Shown here one piece after another: positions 10,339 to 20,329 of a stretch of DNA of 64,000 nt. The translations under genes were made by a program, and so were the position numbers. The first letter of the stretch is position 1. Each line of letters opens with the position of its first letter. This DNA comes from JAIPDZ01 sp034522175. Its GTDB lineage: Bacteria; Desulfobacterota; DSM-4660; Desulfatiglandales; Desulfatiglandaceae. The stretch is taken from positions 3,472,001 through 3,536,000 of the forward strand of contig JAXHLQ010000001.1 of assembly GCA_034522175.1 (NCBI GenBank). The letters are read 5' to 3'. The notes below the pieces were generated by a model, which was not told the DNA's origin, did no database searches, and worked only from the letters and a program-made list of their open reading frames with translations.

Positions 10339-11370
10339 TTATTCCTGGGGTCTGATCAAAACTTTCATGCAATCGTGTTTTAAAGGCGTCGATACCATCC
10401 GAAAACCCTCTGGTCCTTCGGTCAAACCCAGCCGATGGGTCACGGTTTTCAATACGGGCACCGATCCGGCCCGTATGAGCTTCAGCGCGTCTCTACAGTC
10501 CGCCGGGGCCCCGGCATAGGTGCTGGTGAGGGTGATCTCGGTTCGCCAAAAGAGGTCATTTAATGTCCCGGGGAGGGTTGCGCCTTCGCCGGCCCCGGCA
10601 AAGAAAAGGATCACCCCCCCCTTTTCCACACATTTGACCGCCAACGGAATAAATCCGTCAAAACAGATGATGACCCGGTCGGCCAGCCGGCCCTCATTGG
10701 CCGCTTTCAGGCCTGCCATCAACATATCATCGGCCGTCAATGTCCGGTCCGCCCCCAGCTCTTCGGCCATTTGAAGCCTGAAGGGGATGGTGTCCGCGGC
10801 CAGGATCAGACCCGCGCCGAGGGCCCTGGCCAGGGCGATGTGGAGGAGTCCCGATATCCCGCTCCCCAGCACCAAAACGGTTTGACCCGGTTTTATCCGC
10901 GCATGACGCTGCCCCCGCAGCACGCAGGCCAGGGGCTCCATAAATGAGGCCGCTTCATAGGATACGTTTTTCGGGATGGTGAAGGTGCCACGGTCCACGT
11001 TAATGGCAGGGACCCGCACATACTCTGAAAAACCCCCCGGATGGAAATGGGTCCCTTTCAAAAGGGTGTCACAGACGGTATGATGGTGATTCAAGCAGTA
11101 ATGGCAGGTATTACACGGGACATGATGGGTGACGGCCACCCGGTCCCCCACCCGGAAGCGCTCCACACCCTCACCCACGGCCACCACTTCGCCGGCCACC
11201 TCGTGTCCCAGCACCAAGGGCACCTTGTCCCGCCGGTACCACTCCATGACATCGCTGCCGCAGATGCCGCTGACCATGACCTTCATCAGGATTTCGCCCG
11301 GTCCGGCCTCCGGGGTCGGCATCGATTCCACCCGGACATCCTGATTGCTGTAGTACATCAACACGCGCAT
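10339..11370 (-). CDS. zinc-dependent medium-chain alcohol/polyol dehydrogenase
   Basis: A 343-residue MDR enzyme. Catalytic zinc ligands are seen in SGICGSD and LGHEVAGEV. The structural zinc lobe is the four-cysteine cluster PCNTCHYCLNHHHTVC, and the NAD(P) fold is VLVLGSGISGLLHIALA. The best match by pattern is the sorbitol/threonine dehydrogenase group, so it probably oxidises a secondary alcohol or polyol. The substrate cannot be read from sequence. The ATG at 11370 has AGAGGG upstream. It is followed by ugd and preceded by a class I aldolase, which suggests a sugar or sugar-phosphate pathway. Confidence 0.85.
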   Translation of the reverse strand: MRVLMYYSNQDVRVESMPTPEAGPGEILMKVMVSGICGSDVMEWYRRDKVPLVLGHEVAGEVVAVGEGVERFRVGDRVAVTHHVPCNTCHYCLNHHHTVCDTLLKGTHFHPGGFSEYVRVPAINVDRGTFTIPKNVSYEAASFMEPLACVLRGQRHARIKPGQTVLVLGSGISGLLHIALARALGAGLILAADTIPFRLQMAEELGADRTLTADDMLMAGLKAANEGRLADRVIICFDGFIPLAVKCVEKGGVILFFAGAGEGATLPGTLNDLFWRTEITLTSTYAGAPADCRDALKLIRAGSVPVLKTVTHRLGLTEGPEGFRMVSTPLKHDCMKVLIRPQE

Positions 11371-11400
11371 GAGGTCGATCCCTCTTTAGAAACACAGCCT

Positions 11401-11457
11401 TACAGAAGATAACGAAGCAAAGAAAGGCTTTGTTGCCTTCGTTTCCTTCTGTGAAAT
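11401..11457. repeat. intergenic inverted repeat, ACAGAAG-type, copy 2
   Basis: The clearest palindromic copy. The left arm ACAGAAGATAACGAAG faces the right arm CTTCGTTTCCTTCTGT across about 21 bases, so RNA from either strand can fold. It sits between the aldolase stop and the dehydrogenase start. Confidence 0.6.
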
Positions 11458-11461
11458 CGCT

Positions 11462-12361
11462 TTACGCTGTTTTCTCCTGTTTCAGGGTTTCAAACAGATC
11501 CTGGGCTTGTTTGGGGCTGGCGTTTTGATGAATCACGGCGTTCAGGGCCTGCATCACGGCCTCAGGATGTGGGTTCTGCCAGACATTCCGGCCCAGATTG
11601 ACGCCGATGGCGCCCTTTTGCATTCCGTCATGAACAAATTCAAACACCTCCAGTTCGGTCTCGCACTTGGGCCCCCCGGCGATGACCACGGGGACCGGAC
11701 ACCCGTTGGTCACTTTTTCAAAATCCTCACTGCAATAGTAGGTCTTGACAACCTTGGCGCCCAGTTCAGCCGCGATGCGGCAGGCGAGGGACAGGTATCG
11801 CGCGGTCCGCCGTTCGAGCTCCTTGCCCACGGCCGTCACCGCCATGACCGGAATGCCGTAATCTTCACATTCATCCACCAGGATGCTGAGGTTCTCGAGC
11901 GTCTCTTTCTCATAGTCGCTCCCTACGAAGATGGAAAGGCCCACGGCAGCCACATTCAAACGGACCATCTCCTCCACAGACGTGGTAATTACCTCATTGG
12001 CCAAATCCTGGCCTACCACACTGGTCCCGCCGGACACCCTCAGGATGATGGGCGTCCGGATCCCGGGATCGATGGCGGCCCTCAGCACGCCCCGGGTCAC
12101 AAACAGGCCGTCCGCATAGGGGATGAGTCCTTTGATGGTTTGTCCGGGCCGTTCCAGACACCGGGTAGGCCCCTGGAAATAGCCGTGATCGATGGGGAGA
12201 AACTGGCAGTGCCCGTCCGACTGGACGAGCCGGTTCAGCCTGTTTTTCATGCCCCAGTCCAAATGCGCCAGTCCTTTCAGCCGTCTTGAAGCCCCCTGGG
12301 GCGCCTCATTCGGCATATCATCCACGTCTCTCGCTTCCAAAATCCCTTCAGCATCCGCCAT
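11462..12361 (-). CDS. class I (DhnA/LsrF-type) aldolase
   Basis: A 299-residue TIM-barrel aldolase of the DhnA/archaeal FBP-aldolase/ADH-synthase family. The Schiff-base lysine is expected in GAKVVKTYYCSEDF. The phosphate-binding loops appear as VVIAGGPKC and GVNLGRNVWQ. Members cleave or condense ketose phosphates, so fructose-bisphosphate aldolase, 2-amino-3,7-dideoxyheptulosonate synthase and LsrF-type thiolase are all possible here. The ATG at 12361 is behind a strong AGGAGGATACACC. It is the first gene of the aldolase, dehydrogenase, ugd, uxs series, although a repeat separates some members. Confidence 0.82.
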   Translation of the reverse strand: MADAEGILEARDVDDMPNEAPQGASRRLKGLAHLDWGMKNRLNRLVQSDGHCQFLPIDHGYFQGPTRCLERPGQTIKGLIPYADGLFVTRGVLRAAIDPGIRTPIILRVSGGTSVVGQDLANEVITTSVEEMVRLNVAAVGLSIFVGSDYEKETLENLSILVDECEDYGIPVMAVTAVGKELERRTARYLSLACRIAAELGAKVVKTYYCSEDFEKVTNGCPVPVVIAGGPKCETELEVFEFVHDGMQKGAIGVNLGRNVWQNPHPEAVMQALNAVIHQNASPKQAQDLFETLKQEKTA

Positions 12362-12601
12362 GGTGTATCCTCCTGTTGTCCACTCTACGGGTTAATGAAA
12401 CCCTTGTGTTGGGGTAATCCCGCCGATGCCAGTTCTAAACCACGGGCTCGGTGTTGTCAATCTTGTGGCAGCGATTCTCATGATGCGTCCAATCTCGTTC
12501 CAATAGGCTGTGTGAGGTTGATTGACGCCCGCAGGTGTAGTTAGAAAGCCCCTTAAGTCCCGACGAATCGTCAGGCCGGCGAATGCGCCCGCTGAGCACC
12601 T

Positions 12602-14005
12602 TCAGTTCTTGGCGATCTCCTCATAAAGGTCCCGCTGGTCGATGACCCGCCGCGCCTTAAATTCCGTCCTCTCCAGGGTCCCCGGAGGCAAGATCTGTAC
12701 AGTGGTCCGAAGCCCACGTGTCTTCAGCATCTTCTCGAGTTTGGGGGCCAGTTTCCCGGAAAGGGAGGGGTCGGCATCATGAGCGGGTTCCGCCTGAACC
12801 ATGAGTTCATCCATGGTCCGCTCCCGCGTGATCACGATACGGTACTCATCGCCAAACCCTTCAATGGACCGGATGGCGTCTTCTATAGCGCTCGGATAGA
12901 CGTTTTCTCCACGGACCACAAACATATCATCCGCTCGACCATACACCCCTTTGGGCAGCCGTGGATAGGTACGGCCGCAGGGACAGGGGTCATCCACCCA
13001 TCTGGCGATATCCCCTGCCCAGAACCGGATCATGGGCTGAGAGGTGCGCTCCAGATGGGTATACACCGTCACGCCCTCACTGCCGTAAGGCACCCGCTTT
13101 CTGGTTTCCGGGTCAACGAGCTCCGCATAGACAATGTCCTGATAGAGGTGCATCCCCTCCCGGTGACCGCATTCGCAATTACTCATCCAGGGCGTCATTT
13201 CAGCCGTGGAACCTGAATCGATGCAGATGCCGCCGTACATCTCTTCGATCCGCTTCTTTGTGGACGGGACACCGGCGCCGGGCTCTCCGGAGAAAAACAG
13301 GATGCGAAAGGCGAAATCCTTTCTGGGATCGATACCTCTGGCTTTGGCCTTTTCCGCGAGATAAAGGCTGTAGGAAGGGGTCCCGTAGAAGACGGTGGGA
13401 CGGATCTCCGTCATCCATTCAATGGCCCGTTCCGTCTGTCCGGGAACACCGGCACCGAAAGGAAATGCGGTCGCACCCAACCGGTCGACACCGGCCAGGG
13501 CACCCCAGCTCCCCATGTAGAGACTGAAAAATGAGCCAATAAAGACAGTATCTTCCGGGCGTACACCGAATCCCCACATCATTCGCGCATGGGCCTCACC
13601 GATCCGCGCCATGTCTCCGCCACCAATACCAAAAACGGTTGGTTTTCCCGTGGTGCCCGAGGTCCCGTGGACCCGTTCGATCGCTTCTTTTGAGATACAG
13701 AGATTGCTGCCGAAGGGTGGATAATGGGCCTGGTCTTCCCGTATCTCTTCCTTAATCAGAAACGGAACCCTTTCAAAATCCGACAGCGAACGGATATCCT
13801 CGGGTTTTATACCGGCCTGGACCCACTTCTCCCTGTAGAATCGGGAGTTGTCATGGGCATATTTCATCTGAGCCTGCAATTTCGGCAATATGATCGTCTC
13901 TTCCCGCTCATAGGGATCCATGGTCTCCTCCGCCTCCCGCCAGTATCTTGCGTCGGGCGCAGGTCGATAGGCCTCGTCATATTGGGGCGGCCACGCGTTT
14001 GCCAT
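12602..14005 (-). CDS. paaK: phenylacetate-CoA ligase family protein (PaaK-like)
   Basis: A 467-residue adenylate-forming ligase. It has the N-terminal PaaK pattern (MKYAHDNSRFYREKW), the AMP P-loop VHGTSGTTGKPTVFG, the substrate-domain segment FFSGEPGAGVP, the W-x-GD motif (FWAGDIARW) and the C-terminal GRADDMFVVRGENVYPSAIE loop. PaaK makes phenylacetyl-CoA from phenylacetate, ATP and CoA, but related ligases take other aryl or aliphatic acids. The ATG at 14005 has GGAGAG at the right spacing; the ATG at 14023 does not. It lies downstream of two 2-hydroxyacyl-CoA dehydratase/benzoyl-CoA reductase-type subunits, so the activated acid may be their substrate precursor. Confidence 0.9.
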   Translation of the reverse strand: MANAWPPQYDEAYRPAPDARYWREAEETMDPYEREETIILPKLQAQMKYAHDNSRFYREKWVQAGIKPEDIRSLSDFERVPFLIKEEIREDQAHYPPFGSNLCISKEAIERVHGTSGTTGKPTVFGIGGGDMARIGEAHARMMWGFGVRPEDTVFIGSFFSLYMGSWGALAGVDRLGATAFPFGAGVPGQTERAIEWMTEIRPTVFYGTPSYSLYLAEKAKARGIDPRKDFAFRILFFSGEPGAGVPSTKKRIEEMYGGICIDSGSTAEMTPWMSNCECGHREGMHLYQDIVYAELVDPETRKRVPYGSEGVTVYTHLERTSQPMIRFWAGDIARWVDDPCPCGRTYPRLPKGVYGRADDMFVVRGENVYPSAIEDAIRSIEGFGDEYRIVITRERTMDELMVQAEPAHDADPSLSGKLAPKLEKMLKTRGLRTTVQILPPGTLERTEFKARRVIDQRDLYEEIAKN

Positions 14006-14126
14006 CAGGTCTCTCCTTTTCATTCATTTCACGACACGCATTTTCGAGTGGCGTTGCGTATTTCAATTCTTCCCTCGGTCCATGCACCCTGGGCACTTCA
14101 GAAACAGCCTCGACGGCGGGCCTGTA

Positions 14127-15353
14127 TCATCCCAGCATCTCGAGAAAGGCTTCAACCCGTGTCATGGTTCGGGCCGGTTCATATTCACTCTCATCGGCAT
14201 GGTCCCCATCCAGGACAAGGACCGGAAGATTCAGTTTTTCTCTAATGGCCGCCACTGCATCCAGGGCACCCACCGACAATACCCGGCAGCTCTTGTTAAA
14301 ATGGGCAACAACCCCGTCAATGTGATAGGCTTCGATATCCTCGAGCATTGGGTCGATATGGGCATCGACACTGGTATTGAGTTCTCCCTCCAGGGCCTTT
14401 CGGGCCAGACTCTCCACGGGCCGGTCTGGATCCATCCGCGTGGTTCCCCATATATACTGGCAGTAATCGCTCAGGGGGAAGACGCATCCCTCATTCTCAA
14501 ACATACCGAAGAGTTTCAGGTTGTACCAGAAGGGAATGTTCAACCACATGAGCCGGTGCCGCTCCATTTCCGCCGGCAGCACCCCCGTCCCCTCGGCTGC
14601 CCGTCGGGCCGTTTCCTCGTAGATCTGGGCCATGAGCGTCACACCCTCCCGGGTACCGGCCAGCACAATCAATACGAACAGCGCATTCCCGAGATCGGAC
14701 AAATTCAGCGGGGCGGGGACCTGTTTTTGCAGTGCCAGTATCTTCTGCCAGTATTCCACCAGCTGATCGCTGTACCCGACCGCCCGGGAAAGGCGCTCCC
14801 GACTGATGGTGATGCCCAGGTGCCGCTCGATCTCATCGACAGCCGCCAGGATCTCGTCCCCGGCATAATCCATATAATAATCGGGGATGACCTCCCGCTC
14901 CATCACCCGGGGCGTATTCACAAAAACAAGCGGTTTACCATGGATCTCGTGGAGCGTATCCCACCATTTAAAATAGTGGGTGCACGCACTGCTGGTTATC
15001 AAAAAAATATCCGGGTCTCCGATTCCCCCGGCCGGGGGGTTGTCTCCGCCTTCTAATGTGTAGCCGATGTTGTTCCGGCAGTAGGAGCAGAGATCCCGGC
15101 TGTACTTTCGGATCTCGGCCCTGCTACAGTAATCAGTGGACGCGTGCTTGGCCGCACAGACACAGGCATAGTTCTCCGGAAAGGCGGGCTGAATACCGGC
15201 GGCGTACGCTACCTCGATCAGCGGATTTGAGGACATGAGCGTGTAGGCCACGGGTCGTTTGGTGCGTACGGCTTCATAGTGCCTGCCGATGGCCGCGGCA
15301 ATATCCCGGTTAAATGCCGGACGATTGATGTTTTTTTCTGTCCCATTCTTCAT
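14127..15353 (-). CDS. 2-hydroxyacyl-CoA dehydratase / benzoyl-CoA reductase subunit (HgdB/BcrB-like)
   Basis: A 408-residue subunit of the HgdA/B-BcrB/C superfamily, which carries a [4Fe-4S] cluster and removes water from 2-hydroxyacyl-CoA or reduces aryl-CoA using ATP-activated electrons. Family cysteines are plausible in NYACVCAAKHAS, SSACTHYFKWW and NKSCRVLS. The C-terminus (TRVEAFLEMLG) is nearly the same as in the next gene (TRIEAFVEMLG), which supports a two-subunit pair. The stop lies 121 bp from the PaaK-like ligase. No activator ATPase (HgdC type) is seen nearby. The substrate is unknown. Confidence 0.85.
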   Translation of the reverse strand: MKNGTEKNINRPAFNRDIAAAIGRHYEAVRTKRPVAYTLMSSNPLIEVAYAAGIQPAFPENYACVCAAKHASTDYCSRAEIRKYSRDLCSYCRNNIGYTLEGGDNPPAGGIGDPDIFLITSSACTHYFKWWDTLHEIHGKPLVFVNTPRVMEREVIPDYYMDYAGDEILAAVDEIERHLGITISRERLSRAVGYSDQLVEYWQKILALQKQVPAPLNLSDLGNALFVLIVLAGTREGVTLMAQIYEETARRAAEGTGVLPAEMERHRLMWLNIPFWYNLKLFGMFENEGCVFPLSDYCQYIWGTTRMDPDRPVESLARKALEGELNTSVDAHIDPMLEDIEAYHIDGVVAHFNKSCRVLSVGALDAVAAIREKLNLPVLVLDGDHADESEYEPARTMTRVEAFLEMLG

Positions 15354-15380
15354 TGAAAAATCCCGCAGCGGATCATTTGC

Positions 15381-15459
15381 CTCTCCGTCTCTTTGTCCCT
15401 TCGTCCCTCAGTCTCAAATCGTACCGCCCTCATCCACCTCACACCTTACGCCTCATGCC
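15381..15459. repeat. pyrimidine-rich intergenic simple repeat, copy 1
   Basis: It contains CTCTCCGTCTCTTTGTCCCT, then TCGTCCCTCAGTCTC, then CACCTCACACCTTACGCCTCA. Very similar wording occurs at 22503-22575 and, inverted, at 25645-25685. Function is unknown. Confidence 0.5.
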
Positions 15460-16576
15460 TCACCCCAGCATCTCGACAAAAGCTTCAATCCGGGTCCGCA
15501 ACGGCTCTGTTTGATTCAAGTAATCGGTTTCAACCAGGAGGGTTGCCACCTTGAGTTCTTCTCTGATCTTTTTCTCGAGCTGCGGGTAGTCAAACGCCTC
15601 GGATTCGCAGTGTTTGTTGATGGCAAAAATGACACCCTGGACCCGATGGGTGACTATGCGTTCCTTGATAAATGCAAACCGGGTTGAAATGAGGGAATTA
15701 AACCCGCAGGGCCTTTGGATATAGGCCCGTGCCAGGGCGTCCAGGGGGTCTCCTCCCTCCGCCACGTTTGGCCAGATAGAGCGGGCGCCATTGTTGACAT
15801 CATCCGCCACGATAAGGGCGCCGCACGATTCAATCAATTTCCAGAGATCGGCATCGATCACACAGCCTCCGGAAATCAGGAGTCTGACACGGTGCCCGTT
15901 GACTGCGGGAGCGGCTTCGATCTCAGCCAAGCACTGTTCCATCAGTCGCATGTGCCTTTCCTTGGGGAGGATGAAACCGGACATGGTCACATAAAACGCA
16001 TCCAGGCCCGATACGGGTGGCGATTCGGCTTTTCTCAAATCGTAGATCTTTTTTAAGAGCGACCGGTGTTTATTGAAATGGATGATGGCATGGTTTAGAT
16101 CATCAGGCGACATTTTCCGCCCCGCAAAGGCTTCCAGGTGTTTGGAGACCCTCTCTAATTCCTTTTTAAAGAATTGAATGGCATTTTCACTTCTTTTCCA
16201 AGGGACATTCAGATAATCCGCAAACCCCTGGGGAAGAATGCCGTTTCCAGGTCGGATAGAGAAACGTGACCGCTTCACAGCTTCTGGAAATAATTGCACC
16301 ATCTATGTATGGATGCTTTCCTTGAATGATCTGGTCCCAGGCGGCCCTCACATAGGAGCAGACATAGGTCTGCAAATGGGCGTCGGCAACCCGTATGGAT
16401 GCCCTCACCCACGGGTAGAGCCGTACCGGATGAAACCCGGCCGCAGCGATCAATTCCTCAGGGACCACCGGGGAAAAATAGCCGATCATCCTGCTGGATG
16501 TGCGGTCCTTGATATCCGATAGAACGGCTGGGGCGTTTTGGACGACATCTGTCATGATGTTGAGGGCGTTTGACAC
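15460..16576 (-). CDS. 2-hydroxyacyl-CoA dehydratase / benzoyl-CoA reductase subunit (HgdA/BcrC-like), frame break
   Basis: Second subunit of the pair. The N-terminal half has the family pattern RMIGYFSPVVPEELIAAAGFHPVRLYP, which is given here only as position 30-55, and the cluster cysteine of IISRSCEAVTFLYP. The C-terminal half has LLISGGCVIDADLWKLIES, the usual GG-C loop. The two halves are in different frames. The overlap sits at 16225-16233 (CCCC then GGGG), where removing one base gives a continuous GFADYLNVPWKRSE. Total length of about 372 residues fits the family. The start is the codon at 16576. It reads into the HgdB-like gene 107 bp downstream. Confidence 0.78.
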
Positions 16577-16822
16577 CGTTTTACTCCAAAGACACGTTTT
16601 TCAAAGGCTTCATTTTCATGAATAAGAAAAGTGAGTCGACAGTAATTTTCATACCATATCCCCAAATAAAGACTCAAGGCGCATCTGCATCCGAAGGACA
16701 TCAAATGCATCACAGCGCCTCTGAATTTCCTGTTGAAAATTACCTCGTTTCCTTTTAATCTGGTATTCTACAAGACATTCTGACAAAAATACGGGTGCAA
16801 AACGGAGGAGGCCTAAAAACCC

Positions 16823-17293
16823 ATGACACAGAAGGACGACATTCCGCCCTGTCTCATATCCATTGACAAGGAAGGACGCTGGTTCCATAAAGGGGCGGAG
16901 ATGATCCATACGGAATATATCCGCCTCTTTTACGAAAACATGTCATTGGATGACCAGGGACGGTATCTGATTCACTGGGCGGGAGAGACCTGCTACGTGG
17001 AGGTGGAGGATACCGCATTTGTGGTCCGGCGGGTTGTATTCGATTCGGGCGGGGGGGGGCAAGCATCACAGTTTGTGCTCACCCTCAGCGATGAGACCGA
17101 GGAGGCACTGACACCGGACACCTTGTATGTGGGTGACGAAAACGTCCTGTACTGTCGCGTCAAAGAAAAGCGGTTTCCGGCCCGTTTCATGCGATCCGCC
17201 TATTATCAACTGGCCGATCATATTATTGAGAAAGACGGGTCCTTCTTCCTCCCGCTCAACAAAACGACGTATCCCATTTCGGAGGCAGATTGA
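16823..17293 (+). CDS. DUF1285-like protein
   Basis: A 156-residue soluble protein. The pattern ISIDKEGRWFHKGAEMIHTE followed by VEVEDTAFVVRRV resembles DUF1285 proteins, which form small beta-rich domains of unknown role. The ATG at 16823 follows GGAGG eleven bases upstream. It converges with the ppiD gene 27 bp away and diverges from the dehydratase genes, so it is probably monocistronic. Assignment rests on motif memory only. Confidence 0.7.
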   Translation: MTQKDDIPPCLISIDKEGRWFHKGAEMIHTEYIRLFYENMSLDDQGRYLIHWAGETCYVEVEDTAFVVRRVVFDSGGGGQASQFVLTLSDETEEALTPDTLYVGDENVLYCRVKEKRFPARFMRSAYYQLADHIIEKDGSFFLPLNKTTYPISEAD

Positions 17294-17320
17294 AAATGTC
17301 CATGAGGTGAGATAGAGGTC

Positions 17321-19220
17321 TCAGCCCGTCACATCATTGACGATCTCAATTTCCGCGTCTTTTCTCAAACTCTCCAACCAGTTTTGAAAGACCCGTTGAT
17401 GCTTCGCCTGGATGAGCGCCTCGCGATACTCAATCTTTTCCTCCTCGAATTTATCCTGATCAATCCCTTTTCTACCTATCCACCGGATAACCAGCGCGCC
17501 CTCTCGTGTTTCAAACACCTTTTCCGGATATCGCTTATCAGGCCCCAGCGCAAAGACCGTCTCTTTTAACCCGGGTGCGTCACCAATCTTGGGGACGGGG
17601 TCCCGCCTGCTGAAAAATCCGGTCTCTTCCGGGGTCCGTCCGGAGGCCTTGGCCACTTCATCCCATGGCTTGCCTTCCTTCAATTCTGCCAACCACTTAG
17701 AGGCGGCACCCGTGGCTGCTTTCCGGGCCGCATGTGATGCGGCGTCCTTTTTCACCTGCGCTTCCACTTCTTTCAGTGGCGGGATATGCGATTCTTTGGA
17801 TTCAGCCACCTGAAAGATGTAAAATTTACCCCCCAGCTCCACCAGTTCACTGGTTTCGTTTTTCCCCAGCGCAAAGAGGGACGGAACCACTTTCTGGCTC
17901 TCTTCAATACCGGTGACGGGCTCGTTCTCCGAGAAAAAGGTGGAATAGGTTACTTTGAGGTCGTGCTGTTTTGCATAAACCGGGAGTTCAATGTCATAGG
18001 GCATCTGATCCATGAGAAGCAGCCCCTTCTCGTGTGCCTTTTCCGTTGCCGCGTGGCGGGTCAACGTCTCCTTTATCTTCTCGCGCACCGCTTCCAATGG
18101 ATCGGTTCTGGCTTCCCGTATATCCTCCACCTTAATGATATGCACGCCAAATGGGGTCCGGATGGGATCACTGATCTCGCCGGGCTTCAATGAAAACGCC
18201 GCTCTCTCAAAGGCGGGATCCATTTGACCCGTCTGGAAATAGCCGAGGTCTCCACCATTGGAGCTGGAGGGACCCTCAGAATATTGCTTGGCGAGCTTCG
18301 CAAAATCGGCTCCCTGACGTGCCTTTTTCAAGACCGCTTCCGCCGCCTTCCGGGCTTTTTGTGCCACCTCGTCTGCTGCATCTTCGTCCACCTTGAAGAG
18401 AATATGCCGGGCCTTCACCTCTTTTGGATGCTTGTATTGCTCGATGTTGTATTCATAAAAGGATACGATTTCCTTATCCGTGATCTCAACCGCCTCATCA
18501 AACAGATCCGGTCCCAGTTCGATATAAACGGCTTTGATCTTTTTGGGGACGCGATAGTCTCCCTTGTGTTTTTCATAATACGCGGCCACGTCGGATGGAC
18601 TCAAGTTAACAGCCTTTTTGAACATTTCGGCTTTAAATGGGATAAAGGCGATGTTCACGGTTTCATTTTCAAAGGTGTAGGCCTCAAGCACCTCCTTTTC
18701 CGGTATATTCAGGAACGCAAAAAGAAACTGCTTGAGCTTTTGGTCGAGGAGATCCTGGGTCATGGCCTGCTCAAAATCCTCAGGTTTCATTCGGTTTTGA
18801 CTCAAAAGTAATTCGTACCGCCGCATGTCAAACCGGCCGGCCACCTGAAAGGCGGGATAATTCATAATGGCCTTCTGGACCTCTTCCTCGGTCACATCGA
18901 GCCCGAGGCGCCTGGCCGCCTGGGTCATCAGTCGCTGGTCGATGAGGTTGTCCAATGCCCGCTTCTTCAGGTTGAACATCCTGGCCATATTTTCGTTCCA
19001 CATATCCTTATACCTTGCCTGCATGGCCAAAGACAGGTCCCGGTAGGCCTTCTGGTATTCGGGCCCGCTGATGAGTTCTCCGTTCACATAGGCCACCTTC
19101 AGGGCCTTGTCCGCCAGTGAACGAGTATCCAAAGTAGAAAATAAAGACCACGGCGATGATGGCGATTAAGAACTTGATCAGCCAGGACTTGGCATGCTTC
19201 CTCATGAGACTCAATACCAT
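17321..19220 (-). CDS. ppiD: PpiD-like periplasmic peptidyl-prolyl isomerase/chaperone (frame break)
   Basis: A membrane-anchored SurA/PpiD-type folding factor. An N-terminal anchor (WLIKFLIAIIAVVFIFYFGY) is followed by a SurA-N-like helical domain with DQRLMTQAARRLGLDVTEEE at roughly 60-85. A parvulin domain comes next (VKARHILFKV ... GGDLGYFQTGQMDPAFE ... FGVHIIKVEDI) and then a second, degenerate one. The anchor and the body are in different frames. Near 19108-19125, dropping one base joins YSFTG to DKALKVAYVNGE, which matches the usual PpiD spacing. About 633 residues fits PpiD. It assists outer-membrane and secreted protein folding. Confidence 0.85.
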
Positions 19221-19528
19221 TATAAGAAATCCCTCCCTTGTCAGATCCTGTCGTCTCGGTTTCCCTCAAGTATGGCGACAGGTTCAGCTTTTTTTTAAAA
19301 CATATACGTCTTGAGACCTTTGAAAAATGTTCAATTTCGTTCAAGATCAAGGCGTGTGAGGATTTTAACCGCAGTGATATGTTCAATATTCCGAGGATTA
19401 AAATCCGAACGCAACGCGGATATTGTGCGAAAGGGGGCGTTTTTCAAAGGTCTCAGTTTGATACCATGATTCGTCATGGATGTCCACATGTGATTTTGAT
19501 TCTAAATTCCCGCGCCCCACTATCCCCA
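19221..19528. other. intergenic region, nothing recognised
   Basis: About 300 bp between ppiD and the phosphorylase gene, AT-richer than the flanks. It should hold the ppiD promoter. No clear promoter boxes, gene or terminator were found. Confidence 0.4.
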
Positions 19529-20329
19529 TCAGGGATTTACGGGAATAACGACGCGCTGAAGGGGGCCCTTCCAGGCCATTTCCAGCTGCCTCAGACCCGA
19601 TCTAAAGCCCTTGTGCACACGAAACAGCACAATCAGCCGAAATGGGTTTTTAATGAGCTGCCGACAGAGATAGCCCGCCCGGATCCCGCCTTTCGAATCG
19701 AGACAGTCGGGGACGAAACCGGGGATCCCCATGTCCGCCGGATCCGAAACCGCCCGCAAAACAAAAAACGGGATCCCGGCTTCCTCGGCCGCCTGGGCCA
19801 CGCCTGCGCTCTCCATATCCGCTGCCAAAGCCCGACTCCCCTTAGCGTGCGTCATTTTCTCTTCGACGGTCAATACCGGTCTTTCCACCGAGAGGATTCT
19901 CCCAGAATGCACATGGAGCCGGGCCTCCCGCAGCTGCGTTTGCAGGGAATGAAAAAAGGCGGTATGCGGCGGCCATACCCTTTCATATGCCTCACCGGTC
20001 CATCGGACAATTTCATCGGCGAGAACCAAATCCCCGGTATGAACCTGGCGAGACAGGGCGCCCGAAACGCCGATAGAGCCGATGACCCGTGCCCGTCTTG
20101 ACGCCAGCCACCGAGTCGCCCGGCACGCATTTTGAGGACCCGGTCCCGAGCAGACCACCCGGATCGGTCTACCTCCCTGATGAACCGTACAGCACCGCAG
20201 CTGATCCCCGCATGGCGACCAGCTAACCCGTCCGAAAAGGCCCGCGGCTTCCCTCGGCAGGGCGATCACAAGACCCAGCCCCGATGTCAAGATGTCTGAT
20301 GGTTGCTTACTCGGCAGGCGGGTGCTCAA
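19529..20329 (-). CDS. hpnG: hopanoid-associated phosphorylase (HpnG-like nucleosidase family)
   Basis: A protein of up to 266 residues in the PNP/UDP phosphorylase family. Visible are LVIALPREAAGLFG at the start, CSGPGPQNACRATRWL, the GVSGALSRQVHTGDLVLADEI phosphate/ribose region, and the MESAGVAQAAEEAGIPFFVLRAVSDP segment carrying the nucleoside-binding Met-Glu-Ser and Asp. HpnG releases adenine from adenosylhopane to form ribosylhopane. The position directly after squalene-hopene cyclase supports this over a methylthioadenosine nucleosidase. The start is uncertain. The longest frame begins with TTG and overlaps the cyclase by 23 bases. Confidence 0.8.
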   Translation of the reverse strand: MSTRLPSKQPSDILTSGLGLVIALPREAAGLFGRVSWSPCGDQLRCCTVHQGGRPIRVVCSGPGPQNACRATRWLASRRARVIGSIGVSGALSRQVHTGDLVLADEIVRWTGEAYERVWPPHTAFFHSLQTQLREARLHVHSGRILSVERPVLTVEEKMTHAKGSRALAADMESAGVAQAAEEAGIPFFVLRAVSDPADMGIPGFVPDCLDSKGGIRAGYLCRQLIKNPFRLIVLFRVHKGFRSGLRQLEMAWKGPLQRVVIPVNP

